Assembly (NCBI GenBank): GCA_964424105.1
Contig: CAYRHJ010000002.1
Coordinates: 43,737 to 107,736, forward strand
Reading direction: 5' to 3'
Origin: CAYRHJ01 sp964424105
Lineage (GTDB): Bacteria; Planctomycetota; Phycisphaerae; UBA1845
Length of the DNA: 64,000 nt
Below the pieces are notes generated by a model, which worked only from the letters and a program-made list of their open reading frames with translations, did not search any database and had not been told where the DNA came from. This document shows, piece by piece, positions 35,389 through 43,616 of this stretch; the first letter of the stretch is position 1; every line of letters begins with the position of its first letter. The translations under genes were made by a program, and so were the position numbers.

Positions 35389-37461
35389 ATGACCGCAAAA
35401 AACATCGCAGCACGAATCGAGCAGCTCCGCGCTGAAATCCGCCGGCACGACGGCCTATACTATGTTCAGGCCACCCCCGTCATTTCCGACCGCGAATACG
35501 ACATTCTTTTTGACGAGCTTCGACAACTCGAACGCGAACACCCGGAACTCGTCACCGACGACTCACCCACACAGCGCGTCGGCGAACAGCCCATCGACGG
35601 CTTTCGCCACGTGACACACGCGCTGCCCATGCTGTCCATCGACAACACCTACGACGAATCGCAACTCCGTGAATTCGACGCCCGTGTCGCCCGCGGCCTC
35701 CACGGCGAAACCTACCAATACGTCGTCGATCCCAAAATCGACGGCGTCGCCGTCTCCCTGCGTTACGAATCGGGCCGACTCGTCGTCGCAGCCACGCGCG
35801 GCGACGGAATCGCCGGCGACGACGTGACCCATTCCACACGAACCATTCGCGCCATCCCCCTCGCCCTCGACGGAAAGAACGTCCCCAAAACCGTCGAAGC
35901 CCGCGGTGAAATCTATTGGCCTCGACGAGCATTTGACCGCTACAACCGCGAGCGCCAAGCCGAGGGGCAACCCGTCTTCGCCAACCCGCGCAACGCTACC
36001 GCCGGCACGCTCAAACAGCTCGATCCCCGCAAAATCGCAGGCCGCGGACTCAGCTTCATCGCCCATGGATTCGGTCAGATGGATCCCCAACCGTTCCAGC
36101 GCTTCCGTGACCTCTTGGACGCGTTCACCGAATGGGGCATCCCCACCAGCGCCGATCGACACGTCTGCCAGACCATCGACGACGTGCTGGCCGTGATTCA
36201 CGAGTGGGACCAAAAACGAAAGACCCTGCCGTACGAAACCGACGGCATGGTCATCAAGATCGACCGGCTGGCCCAGCGCGACGCCCTCGGCGCCACCAGC
36301 CGTTATCCACGATGGTGCATCGCCTACAAATTCGCCGCCGAACAAGCGGAAAGCACCCTGCTCCAGGTCGACTATCAAGTCGGAAAACTCGGCACCATCA
36401 CGCCCCGCGCCGTGATGAAACCCGTCCTCATCTCCGGTACTACCGTCCAACACGCCAGCCTGCACAATTTCGACCAGGTCGAACGCCTCGGCCAAGAGCA
36501 CGGCGGCCTGCACATCGGCGACGTCGTCATCATCGAAAAAGCCGGCGAGATCATCCCCCAGGTCATCCGCATCGCACGGGCGGGCCAACCTCGCGGTCAG
36601 CGCGTCAAGCCACCCTCAAAATGCCCCATCTGCAAGGGCAAGGTCGTCCAAGACGACGGCGGCGTCTACTTGCGATGCATCAACCCCGCCTGCGACGCCC
36701 AGATCAAGGAACGTCTCAAATTTTTCTGTGGTCGAAATCAGATGGACATCGACGGTCTGGGTCACGTCATCATCGAACGGCTCGTCGACAAGGGCCTCGT
36801 TCGTTCATTCGCCGATCTCTACGATCTGAAAAACAAGCGCGACGAACTCAGCAACATCGAAATCGAACAGCAACGGACGGTAAAAGGGCAAGCCAAAACG
36901 TTGCTGGTCCCATTCGGCGACAAACGCGCCGCCACCGTTATAGCCGGCATCGAGCGCAGCAAGACCCAACCGCTATCCCGTGTGCTCGCAGCCTTGAACA
37001 TCCGCAACGTCGGCGCCGCGACCGCCGAATTGTTGGCCAACCATTTCAGCACCATGGAAAATATTTCAAATGCATCCGCCGACGATCTGCAAGAAATCGA
37101 AGGCATCGGACCGGAAGTCGCCAGGTTCATTCGCACGTTTTTCACCAGCGAAGACGGCGAACGTGTATGGAAAGATCTGCAAGAAAAGGCCCGCGTCAAC
37201 ATGACCCAGCCGAAACAGGCCGCGTCCGCTGATCAACCGCTGGCCGGCAAGACCGTGGTCGTCACCGGCACCTTGCAGGGCTTCACACGCAGCGAAATCC
37301 AGGCTCGCATTAAAGCGCTCGGTGGAAAAGTCGGCGGATCAGTCAGCAAGAAGACCGATCTCGTGGTGGTGGGCGAATCGGCGGGCAGCAAAGCCGAGAA
37401 AGCTCGCCAACTCAACATCCCCACCGTGGACGAACAAACCTTCGTTAAACAATTCAGCTAG
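35389..37461 (+). CDS. ligA: NAD+-dependent DNA ligase
   Basis: LigA seals nicks during replication and repair. The 690-residue protein has the Ia domain (YYVQATPVISDREYD), the adenylation site KIDG with Lys116, and the OB-fold region (YQVGKLGTITPRAVM). It also has a four-Cys zinc finger (CPICKGKV...CINPACDAQ), helix-hairpin-helix repeats (NIRNVGAATAELLAN, EIEGIGPEVARFI) and a C-terminal BRCT domain from about residue 615 (LAGKTVVVTGTLQGF). Length and domain order are standard. Confidence 0.98.
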   Translation: MTAKNIAARIEQLRAEIRRHDGLYYVQATPVISDREYDILFDELRQLEREHPELVTDDSPTQRVGEQPIDGFRHVTHALPMLSIDNTYDESQLREFDARVARGLHGETYQYVVDPKIDGVAVSLRYESGRLVVAATRGDGIAGDDVTHSTRTIRAIPLALDGKNVPKTVEARGEIYWPRRAFDRYNRERQAEGQPVFANPRNATAGTLKQLDPRKIAGRGLSFIAHGFGQMDPQPFQRFRDLLDAFTEWGIPTSADRHVCQTIDDVLAVIHEWDQKRKTLPYETDGMVIKIDRLAQRDALGATSRYPRWCIAYKFAAEQAESTLLQVDYQVGKLGTITPRAVMKPVLISGTTVQHASLHNFDQVERLGQEHGGLHIGDVVIIEKAGEIIPQVIRIARAGQPRGQRVKPPSKCPICKGKVVQDDGGVYLRCINPACDAQIKERLKFFCGRNQMDIDGLGHVIIERLVDKGLVRSFADLYDLKNKRDELSNIEIEQQRTVKGQAKTLLVPFGDKRAATVIAGIERSKTQPLSRVLAALNIRNVGAATAELLANHFSTMENISNASADDLQEIEGIGPEVARFIRTFFTSEDGERVWKDLQEKARVNMTQPKQAASADQPLAGKTVVVTGTLQGFTRSEIQARIKALGGKVGGSVSKKTDLVVVGESAGSKAEKARQLNIPTVDEQTFVKQFS

Positions 37462-37494
37462 CATAGTTAGTCATGTTCTTTGCATCTTAACATG

Positions 37495-37536
37495 GCCGCG
37501 ACCATGGACGCGACCAAGGCGGAAGCGTCCAGTATG
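37495..37536 (+). repeat. dispersed repeat, first copy
   Basis: GCCGCGACCATGGACGCGAC followed by CAAGGCGGAAGCGTCCAGTA recurs at 47800-47841 with two or three changes. It contains the inverted pair TGGACGC...GCGTCCA. Confidence 0.75.
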
Positions 37537-37578
37537 ACGCCGCAAGTCACCCCGGCGAAAGCCGGGGTCCAGGGCGGG

Positions 37579-37620
37579 TGCCCCATCCATCGCGTAGCGA
37601 TGGGTGGGTTCTCGATGATC
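37579..37620 (+). repeat. dispersed hairpin repeat, second copy
   Basis: This is the same CCCATCCATCGC-GTAG-GCGATGGGTGGG hairpin and TCTCGATGAT tail as at 19199-19240. Just before it is the palindrome ACCCCGGCGAAAGCCGGGGT. Confidence 0.75.
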
Positions 37621-37630
37621 AGCGCGAAAC

Positions 37631-37668
37631 GGGTGGCCCACCTCCTTTGGAGGTGGGGGAGCCGATGA
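37631..37668 (+). repeat. dispersed repeat GGGTGGCCCACCTCC, first copy
   Basis: GGGTGGCCCACCTCCTTTGG, then AGGTGGGGGAGCCGATGA, is repeated exactly at 54227-54264. CCACCTCC-TTT-GGAGGTGG is a perfect hairpin. Confidence 0.8.
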
Positions 37669-37781
37669 CTATGACGCGCGGCTGCGTCGCTGCGGTGTTC
37701 TGAACCCGTGCGAACGACCATTAACGGGAAATCTTCCTATTGAAACAGTTGCCAAGATGTGCCGATTTTTGATCGCACACG

Positions 37782-37810
37782 TTGACTGACACCGGCAGAC
37801 GCCATTTAAT
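37782..37810 (+). promoter_or_regulatory. sigma-70-type promoter of the STT3-like gene
   Basis: TTGACT (37782-37787), a 17-bp spacer and TTTAAT (37805-37810) predict transcription from about 37817, seven bases before ATG 37824. The promoter overlaps a longer open frame from 37782, which argues for the later start and for a very short leader. Confidence 0.6.
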
Positions 37811-37823
37811 CACCGGCTCCGAC

Positions 37824-40154
37824 ATGCCCACGATCCATCCAGTTGATTCCGGTTCACCGACGCATACGTCCAGGCATCGCGCCGTCATGGTTATCGCCAT
37901 TCTCCTGTTGGCCTTCTTGGCGGTGTTCCTGCGATCCTATTTCCTGCGGAATCAGGTGTTCACGCCGGGCGGCGTGCTCTTTCAAGCCAACGACCCCTGG
38001 TATCACGTTCGCCTGGTGCATTTTCTCGCCCATCAATTTCCGCACTTCCTGCAAATCGATCCGTACGCCGCGTTTCCCGGTGAACATCGCCCAGCCGTGG
38101 CTCCATTTCTCGATCTTGTCACCGCCGGCGTCGTCCGACTGCTGACCATCGGCACGCCGTCTGATGATACAATCGCCCGATTTTGCGCGTGGGTTCCACC
38201 GTTATTGTCCGCGTTTACGGTCATCGTCGTCTACATCTGCGGTTGCATGCTGGCGGGTCGATGGGCGGGATGGATCGCTGCACTGGCCATCGCCGTCACG
38301 CCCAGCTTGTACTTCGTCCACACGACCTTGGGCGCGTTCGATCACCATGCGTTGGAGGTTCTGTTGTCCACGCTGTACGTCTGCCTCGTCCTGCGAGCGT
38401 GCCATCCACCACCGGATCAATCTGTTGAATGCATCGCAAAACCTGTCGGGCGGAAACCGGCCGGTGGGGCCGTTGGCTGGTCCCTGTTGTCCGGCGTGGT
38501 ATTGGCCTGTTATCTGCTGACCTGGATCGGCGGCTTCTATTTCGTCGCAATCGTGGGTGGCTGGATCGTGGTGCAGATGGTGCGTGACGGATTTGCCCGC
38601 GTTGCAGGCCCCGGCTTCGTTCGCGCGGTCATTCCCGGCTTGGGAATTGCGCTGCTGATCATTGCACCGTTTCGTGGCTGTTATCCGCTGTGGGAGCAGC
38701 AAGCGACGGCATTGACCTGCGTCCTCGCTGGATCGGCCACGTTGTGGATGGTCCGTCGGATCGTCTGGACATGGTCAGCCGGCAGGTGGGCTTTGCCCAT
38801 CACGTATGCGTTGTTGGCCAGCGTGGCTTTTTTAGCCGTGAATTGGCTCGCGCCCTCGGTTTTCCAGCCGCTGCTGGGAATGATCGACCGTCTGCGCGTG
38901 GCTACGGATGGAAGTGCGATTTCGGAAGTTCGTTCTATTCTGGATCCGCCCGGGGGATGGTCGGCAGGGGCGGTTTGGACGTGGTTCGCGACCGGCTTGC
39001 CGTTGGGGATCATCGGATGGGGCAGTCTGTGCAAAAGGGCGTGGCGGGATGGTCACCCGGCTCAGGTGTTGATAACGGTCTGGAGCGCAGCCGTTTTCGC
39101 GTCGCTCTTGGTCCAATCCAGATTCGGCTATTACGCTGGGGTTACTGTCGCCCTGTTGACCGGATGGCTCGCGCACGAATTGATGCACCCGCACGGCGGT
39201 CGTGATCGTTTGGCATCGGGGTGGGGGCGGGGGCGGTGGCGACGCGTCGTGCCGACCACGTTGGCCATCCTGATCGCGGTCGTCCCGGGATTGACGCTGC
39301 TCCCCGCTGCCAGCTCCCATTTCGCCGGACCCACGGGAGATTGGATCGCCGCCCTAAATTTCCTTCGTGAAGCCACTCCCGAACCATACGCGGACGCCGA
39401 AGCCTACTATTCGCTGGATGGTTCGGGCCGATCGTCGAATTCGACCGATTCGCGACACGATCCCTACGGCGTGCTCGGTTGGTGGGACTACGGATATTGG
39501 ATCAGCACCATCGCAAGAAGGATTCCGTGCGCGAATCCTTCGCAGCACGGGGCTGTCGAAGTCGCGCAATTCTTGACCGCGCAATCGGAGGCGGATGGTC
39601 TGCGGATTGCGGAGTCCCTGGGCGCCCGTTACGTCATATTGGATTGGCAAACGGTAGCCCATCCTGTAGCAGGATCCGAATCCACCAACAGTAAATTCGA
39701 CGCCGTCGTGAAATGGGCGGGTGAAGACCTTTCGGAATATTACGACCGATTCCTATCCGTGGGAGACGCCGGTCAACCCAAGCTGATTTACTTATATTAC
39801 CCAAATTACTATCAGTCGATGGCGGCTCGTTTGTTTGTTCTAGGCGGTCGGGGCGTGGAACCGCAATGGCGATCGCTGGTGGTGCGTTTCGAATTGGCTG
39901 GCGAATCGGGAGGCAGGCCCATCAAGAAAATCACTGAAGCTCGCAGATTCGAGACCCATGCCGAGGCGGCTGGCTTCCTACGGTCACATCCTGCAATGAA
40001 CTATGTGCTTGTAAGTGACGATCCGTTCTGGAGTTGCGTGCCGCTTCAGCCATTGAACGGCTACAAAATTGTGCACGAATCACGAACACACTTTTCGATT
40101 GGTCATGGAGTGACCGTTCCGACCGTGCGAGTTTTGGAAGTCTTGGCTGATTGA
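37824..40154 (+). CDS. STT3/PglB/AglB-like oligosaccharyltransferase
   Basis: The 776-residue protein has an N-terminal membrane anchor, then ANDPWYHVR with Asp57 (the first catalytic/metal motif). DHHALEV follows in an outer loop, then a dozen hydrophobic helices. The C-terminal periplasmic domain contains the diagnostic WWDYG at residues 553-557. STT3 proteins move a lipid-linked glycan onto Asn of exported proteins. The promoter at 37782 supports ATG 37824. No lipid-linked oligosaccharide genes are adjacent. STT3 homologues are scarce in bacteria outside Campylobacter-type lineages, so this points to protein N-glycosylation in this organism. Confidence 0.88.
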   Translation: MPTIHPVDSGSPTHTSRHRAVMVIAILLLAFLAVFLRSYFLRNQVFTPGGVLFQANDPWYHVRLVHFLAHQFPHFLQIDPYAAFPGEHRPAVAPFLDLVTAGVVRLLTIGTPSDDTIARFCAWVPPLLSAFTVIVVYICGCMLAGRWAGWIAALAIAVTPSLYFVHTTLGAFDHHALEVLLSTLYVCLVLRACHPPPDQSVECIAKPVGRKPAGGAVGWSLLSGVVLACYLLTWIGGFYFVAIVGGWIVVQMVRDGFARVAGPGFVRAVIPGLGIALLIIAPFRGCYPLWEQQATALTCVLAGSATLWMVRRIVWTWSAGRWALPITYALLASVAFLAVNWLAPSVFQPLLGMIDRLRVATDGSAISEVRSILDPPGGWSAGAVWTWFATGLPLGIIGWGSLCKRAWRDGHPAQVLITVWSAAVFASLLVQSRFGYYAGVTVALLTGWLAHELMHPHGGRDRLASGWGRGRWRRVVPTTLAILIAVVPGLTLLPAASSHFAGPTGDWIAALNFLREATPEPYADAEAYYSLDGSGRSSNSTDSRHDPYGVLGWWDYGYWISTIARRIPCANPSQHGAVEVAQFLTAQSEADGLRIAESLGARYVILDWQTVAHPVAGSESTNSKFDAVVKWAGEDLSEYYDRFLSVGDAGQPKLIYLYYPNYYQSMAARLFVLGGRGVEPQWRSLVVRFELAGESGGRPIKKITEARRFETHAEAAGFLRSHPAMNYVLVSDDPFWSCVPLQPLNGYKIVHESRTHFSIGHGVTVPTVRVLEVLAD

Positions 40155-40360
40155 CAGGTTAAAACCGTGTTTCCGTGAATCGAATGACCTGATTTCGTGA
40201 AGCGGAATACGATTTCAAGCTGACGTGGAAATCGGCGGAGGATCGCCGAAATCGGGGGTGAAAGTCCGTTTTTTTGTGCTTGGATTTCCGCCCAATTTCG
40301 TTTAAATTGTTCTGCGAGTACATCAGACTTGCCTGCCACTGCCAACGGGTTGGAGATAAA

Positions 40361-42589
40361 ATGAAGCTAATTTGCAAAACGCCCCGCAATTTGACGATCC
40401 GTTTCACGGTTTTTGCTGCATGGGTTTATATCGTTTTGTCTTCAAACGGGCCTGTGGTTTTGGCACAGGAATCTGGCGGATTAACCATCAAGAAGGCACA
40501 TTCCAGGGATTCGCGGGGCGATCAAGGCAGGCGTGGCGTCCGTTGGCCGGCGGGGCCTGACCGACCGGAATGGTGCCAGACGCAGATCCGATGGGAAGCC
40601 ACCCAGGACGCAAATCGATCACCTGCCGGCGTCTGCCCGGTCCAGGGCGCGTGTGATGAACCGGCGCTGCGCGACTCGTTCATTCCTGTCGGCGGTAGCC
40701 CGATCGTGTCGTTGTGCATCAAGTTCAACGTCTTCGCGAACGACGACGGGACCGGGGCCGCAGCCACGGAAGCGTCGATCAATGCACAGATGACACAACT
40801 CAACGCGGATTTTCTTCCATCGCGCATCCAGTTCAGCCATACCTGGGAAATCATTCCGGACAGTCAGTTTCGCAACTTCGCCGATTCGGAAGCATCGGCG
40901 ATGAAGAACGCATACGCTGACAACCCGGCATCGCAACTGAACGTCTACGTCGTGAACATCCAGGCCGGTTATTTGGGCGTGGGCACGTTTCCGTGGATGT
41001 CGGCTGCCACGAGCACGATGGGGGGCATCATCATCGATGACAATTGGTTCGGCGCGGGCGAAAAGACGCTGACGCACGAGGTGGGGCATTGCGTGGGATT
41101 ATGGCACACGCATCACGGCGTCAGCGAGGTTCAGACGTGCGGCAGTTGTTACGAGCGGGCCGACGGAGCGGAGGGCGACACGACGGGCGATTTCGCCGCC
41201 GACACGGACCCCACGCCGACGAACTTTTCGTGTAGCCCGCCGTCCGGCACGGACTCCTGTAGCGGTCTGGGGTGGGGTCCAACCGATACGCAGAACTACA
41301 TGGGATACGCTCCCGATTTCTGTTACACGGAGTTCAGCCCGCAGCAGTTTGGACGGATGCACTGTTGGATCGACGATCGCTTGACGGGTTGGCTGTGCAG
41401 TGTGGAGCCGTCCGGCGCGTGCTGCGATGCGGGGTCTTGTTCGACGGAAACCGCGTTCGATTGCGGGCAGATGGGCGGGAACTATGTGGGCGACGACGCC
41501 CCTTGTACGGTATCAGCCGGTGCTCCGATTCACTACGGTTCCGGACCGAGTTTGGCCATCCCTGACAATGGCGGGTTCGGGAACCCGGCGACGGATGTCA
41601 TTCTGGTGGGCGACTCTTTTGCGATTGGAGACGTCGACGTCAGATTGACCATCGACCACACTTGGGTTGGCGATCTCGTCGTGACACTTTCGCATGGTGG
41701 AACCACGGTCACAGTGATTGATCGGCCCGGTTCGGGCGGCGGCGGCTTCGGGTGCGACGCGAACAATTACAACGACATCGCGTTGGATGATGAAGGCACC
41801 GGCGGATCGATTCAGGGGCAATGCGTAGACAACTTAAGCTCGCCGCCCAATTATCTGCCGGCGTTGCCGCTTTCGGAGTTTGACGGATTGAATGCCGCCG
41901 GGAATTGGACTTTGAGTGTTTCGGATCACGCAGACCAGGACGTTGGTATTCTATGGGACTGGTCGCTGCAAATTGACGGCGAAGGGCCCGGCGTGTGCGG
42001 GTGTTTGTCCCATGCGGAATGCGACGACGGTTTCTATTGCAATGGGGATGCAACCTGTCTAGGGAACGGGGAGTGCCTTGCGGGGGCCGATCCGTGTACG
42101 GGAACGTCGACGCCCGTTTGTGACGAGGACGCGGATCAGTGTCGCGAGTGCCTGCTGGACGAACATTGTGACGACGGGAACGAGTGCACCGAAGACGACA
42201 CCTGTCAAGGTTTCTTGTGCATCAATGATCCCGTGGCCGACGGCACGGACTGCATGTTCGGATTGGGCGCCTGCACGGGCGGCGTCTGCGTGGGGCAGGC
42301 CTGCGGAAGCGACGCGGAATGTGACGATCAGAACGTTTGCACGTGGGGTCGGTGCAGTAGCAACGAGTGCGTCAACACCGCCAACCTGTACGGCGACGTG
42401 GATCACAATGGGACGGTGAACTTGTTCGACTTGTTCTGCGTTCTCAATGCGCTGGAAGACGTATTTGTGCAGTGTTCCCTGTCCGATGTGGACATCGAAC
42501 CCTGCTCGGGAAACGGCACGATCAATCTGTCCGACTTGTTTGGCGTTTTGGACGCATTCAATGCGATCGATCCTTGCTGCGGTCCCTAG
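40361..42589 (+). CDS. secreted M43-type metalloprotease with P-domain and dockerin-like C-terminus
   Basis: ATG 40361 follows GGAG and starts a signal peptide ending near VLAQES. The catalytic part has HEVGHCVGLWH (residues 239-249), the HExxHxxGxxH of pappalysin-like M43 peptidases, with YMGY as Met-turn. A proprotein-convertase P-domain follows (roughly 390-540: IPDNGGFGNP, DLVVTLSHGG, WTLSVSDHADQDVG). Next is a Cys-rich region of EGF-like or Dictyostelium-type repeats. The last 65 residues hold two Ca-binding dockerin-like repeats (GDVDHNGTVNLFDLFCVLNA and CSGNGTINLSDLFGVLDAFN). It is an extracellular enzyme probably tethered through the dockerin. Confidence 0.88.
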   Translation: MKLICKTPRNLTIRFTVFAAWVYIVLSSNGPVVLAQESGGLTIKKAHSRDSRGDQGRRGVRWPAGPDRPEWCQTQIRWEATQDANRSPAGVCPVQGACDEPALRDSFIPVGGSPIVSLCIKFNVFANDDGTGAAATEASINAQMTQLNADFLPSRIQFSHTWEIIPDSQFRNFADSEASAMKNAYADNPASQLNVYVVNIQAGYLGVGTFPWMSAATSTMGGIIIDDNWFGAGEKTLTHEVGHCVGLWHTHHGVSEVQTCGSCYERADGAEGDTTGDFAADTDPTPTNFSCSPPSGTDSCSGLGWGPTDTQNYMGYAPDFCYTEFSPQQFGRMHCWIDDRLTGWLCSVEPSGACCDAGSCSTETAFDCGQMGGNYVGDDAPCTVSAGAPIHYGSGPSLAIPDNGGFGNPATDVILVGDSFAIGDVDVRLTIDHTWVGDLVVTLSHGGTTVTVIDRPGSGGGGFGCDANNYNDIALDDEGTGGSIQGQCVDNLSSPPNYLPALPLSEFDGLNAAGNWTLSVSDHADQDVGILWDWSLQIDGEGPGVCGCLSHAECDDGFYCNGDATCLGNGECLAGADPCTGTSTPVCDEDADQCRECLLDEHCDDGNECTEDDTCQGFLCINDPVADGTDCMFGLGACTGGVCVGQACGSDAECDDQNVCTWGRCSSNECVNTANLYGDVDHNGTVNLFDLFCVLNALEDVFVQCSLSDVDIEPCSGNGTINLSDLFGVLDAFNAIDPCCGP

Positions 42590-42779
42590 CGCAGTGAGTC
42601 AAACTGTTTGCATGTTATCAGAGCCGCGTCGGTGCGGGAGCGGAAGCGCAACCAAACCGCATCAACCGTGTTATCGCCGTTTCAACGCTTGCGTCAATTC
42701 AGACCAACTACACGTGCGTTTCCGCCACAGGGTCACAAGCTATCCTGATCAATCGATCACAGTCTTGCAGATTTCAGAA

Positions 42780-43481
42780 TCAAATGGATCGAGTCAATCC
42801 GCCGTCGACGCGCAGGCTCTGCCCGGTGATGTAGCCCGCGTCGGAGGAGAGCAGAAACGCGACGGTCCTGGCGATTTCATGCGTGGTTGCGTAACGCCGC
42901 ATGGGAATGTCAGCCAGGTTGCTTTCATCGACCGGAAAGCTGTCCACAAAACCCGGCAGAACGTTGTTCATGCGGATGCCTACGGATGCGTACCGTTGGC
43001 TGTACAACTTGGCGAACGACCCCAGCGAGGCCCGCACGGCTGCCGAGACGGGGAACTTCAATGACGGTTCGCCAGCCGCAAACGTGGATAGATTCACGAA
43101 TGCGCCGCCCCCTTGCCGTTCCATGTGCGGCGTGACCAGTCTGGCCATTCGTACCACGCTCATGAACAGATGGTCGTAGCCCGCCCGCCAGTCTTCGTCG
43201 GTGATAGCCAGAAGATCGCCCTTGGCAGGGTGGCCGGCACCATTGACGACCGCATCGATTCTCCCGAACGCGCTGACGGTGTTGCCGACCAGGCGTTCAA
43301 GGTCGGCCAAGATGGTCACGCTGCCGTCGACGCCCACGCCGCCCCATTCGTCAGCCAACTTGGACGCGGCACCGCTGGGTGACATCAACGCCAGCGAATA
43401 GCCTTGACGAGCCAATTCACGAGCGCAGGCAGCCCCGATCCCGCGACCGGCCGCCGTGACGATTGCTACCCTGCTGGTCAT
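42780..43481 (-). CDS. short-chain dehydrogenase/reductase lacking the Tyr/Lys catalytic pair
   Basis: The Rossmann start is intact (VTAAGRGIGAA), with NGAG at residues 80-83 and Ser132 in NLSTFA. The expected YxxxK reads FPVSA, so Tyr becomes Phe143 and Lys becomes Ala147. SDR relatives with similar FPVS sequences occur in other bacteria, so this may be a distinct subfamily and not decay. The rest of the fold is normal (MNNVLPGFVD, YITGQSLRVDGG). Length is 233 aa. It is not close to other genes. Confidence 0.85.
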   Translation of the reverse strand: MTSRVAIVTAAGRGIGAACARELARQGYSLALMSPSGAASKLADEWGGVGVDGSVTILADLERLVGNTVSAFGRIDAVVNGAGHPAKGDLLAITDEDWRAGYDHLFMSVVRMARLVTPHMERQGGGAFVNLSTFAAGEPSLKFPVSAAVRASLGSFAKLYSQRYASVGIRMNNVLPGFVDSFPVDESNLADIPMRRYATTHEIARTVAFLLSSDAGYITGQSLRVDGGLTRSI

Positions 43482-43551
43482 ACGATCATTGTACCCGGTC
43501 TATGAGCCGTGCAGGAGCTTCGACAAGCGATGACTCCGCACATCACCGATG

Positions 43552-43578
43552 AAAAAGGCCCATCGAAGAGATGGGCCT
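43552..43578 (-). terminator. rho-independent terminator of the S9 peptidase gene
   Basis: Read on the minus strand, AGGCCCATC, loop TCTTC and GATGGGCCT are followed by TTTTC. It lies 39 bp after the stop of the S9 peptidase gene. Confidence 0.8.
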
Positions 43579-43616
43579 GCTGAAATTTGAAAGCGGTCGC
43601 AAACGATGGTCGTGGT

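Noticed and set aside
35563..36588. 341-codon minus-strand frame inside ligA
   Set aside because: It is antisense to a fully conserved ligase; long antisense frames are expected in GC-rich DNA with C or G at third positions.
37782..37823. TTG start giving a longer STT3-like protein
   Set aside because: The TTG is the -35 box of a good promoter, and the ATG at 37824 begins the membrane anchor.
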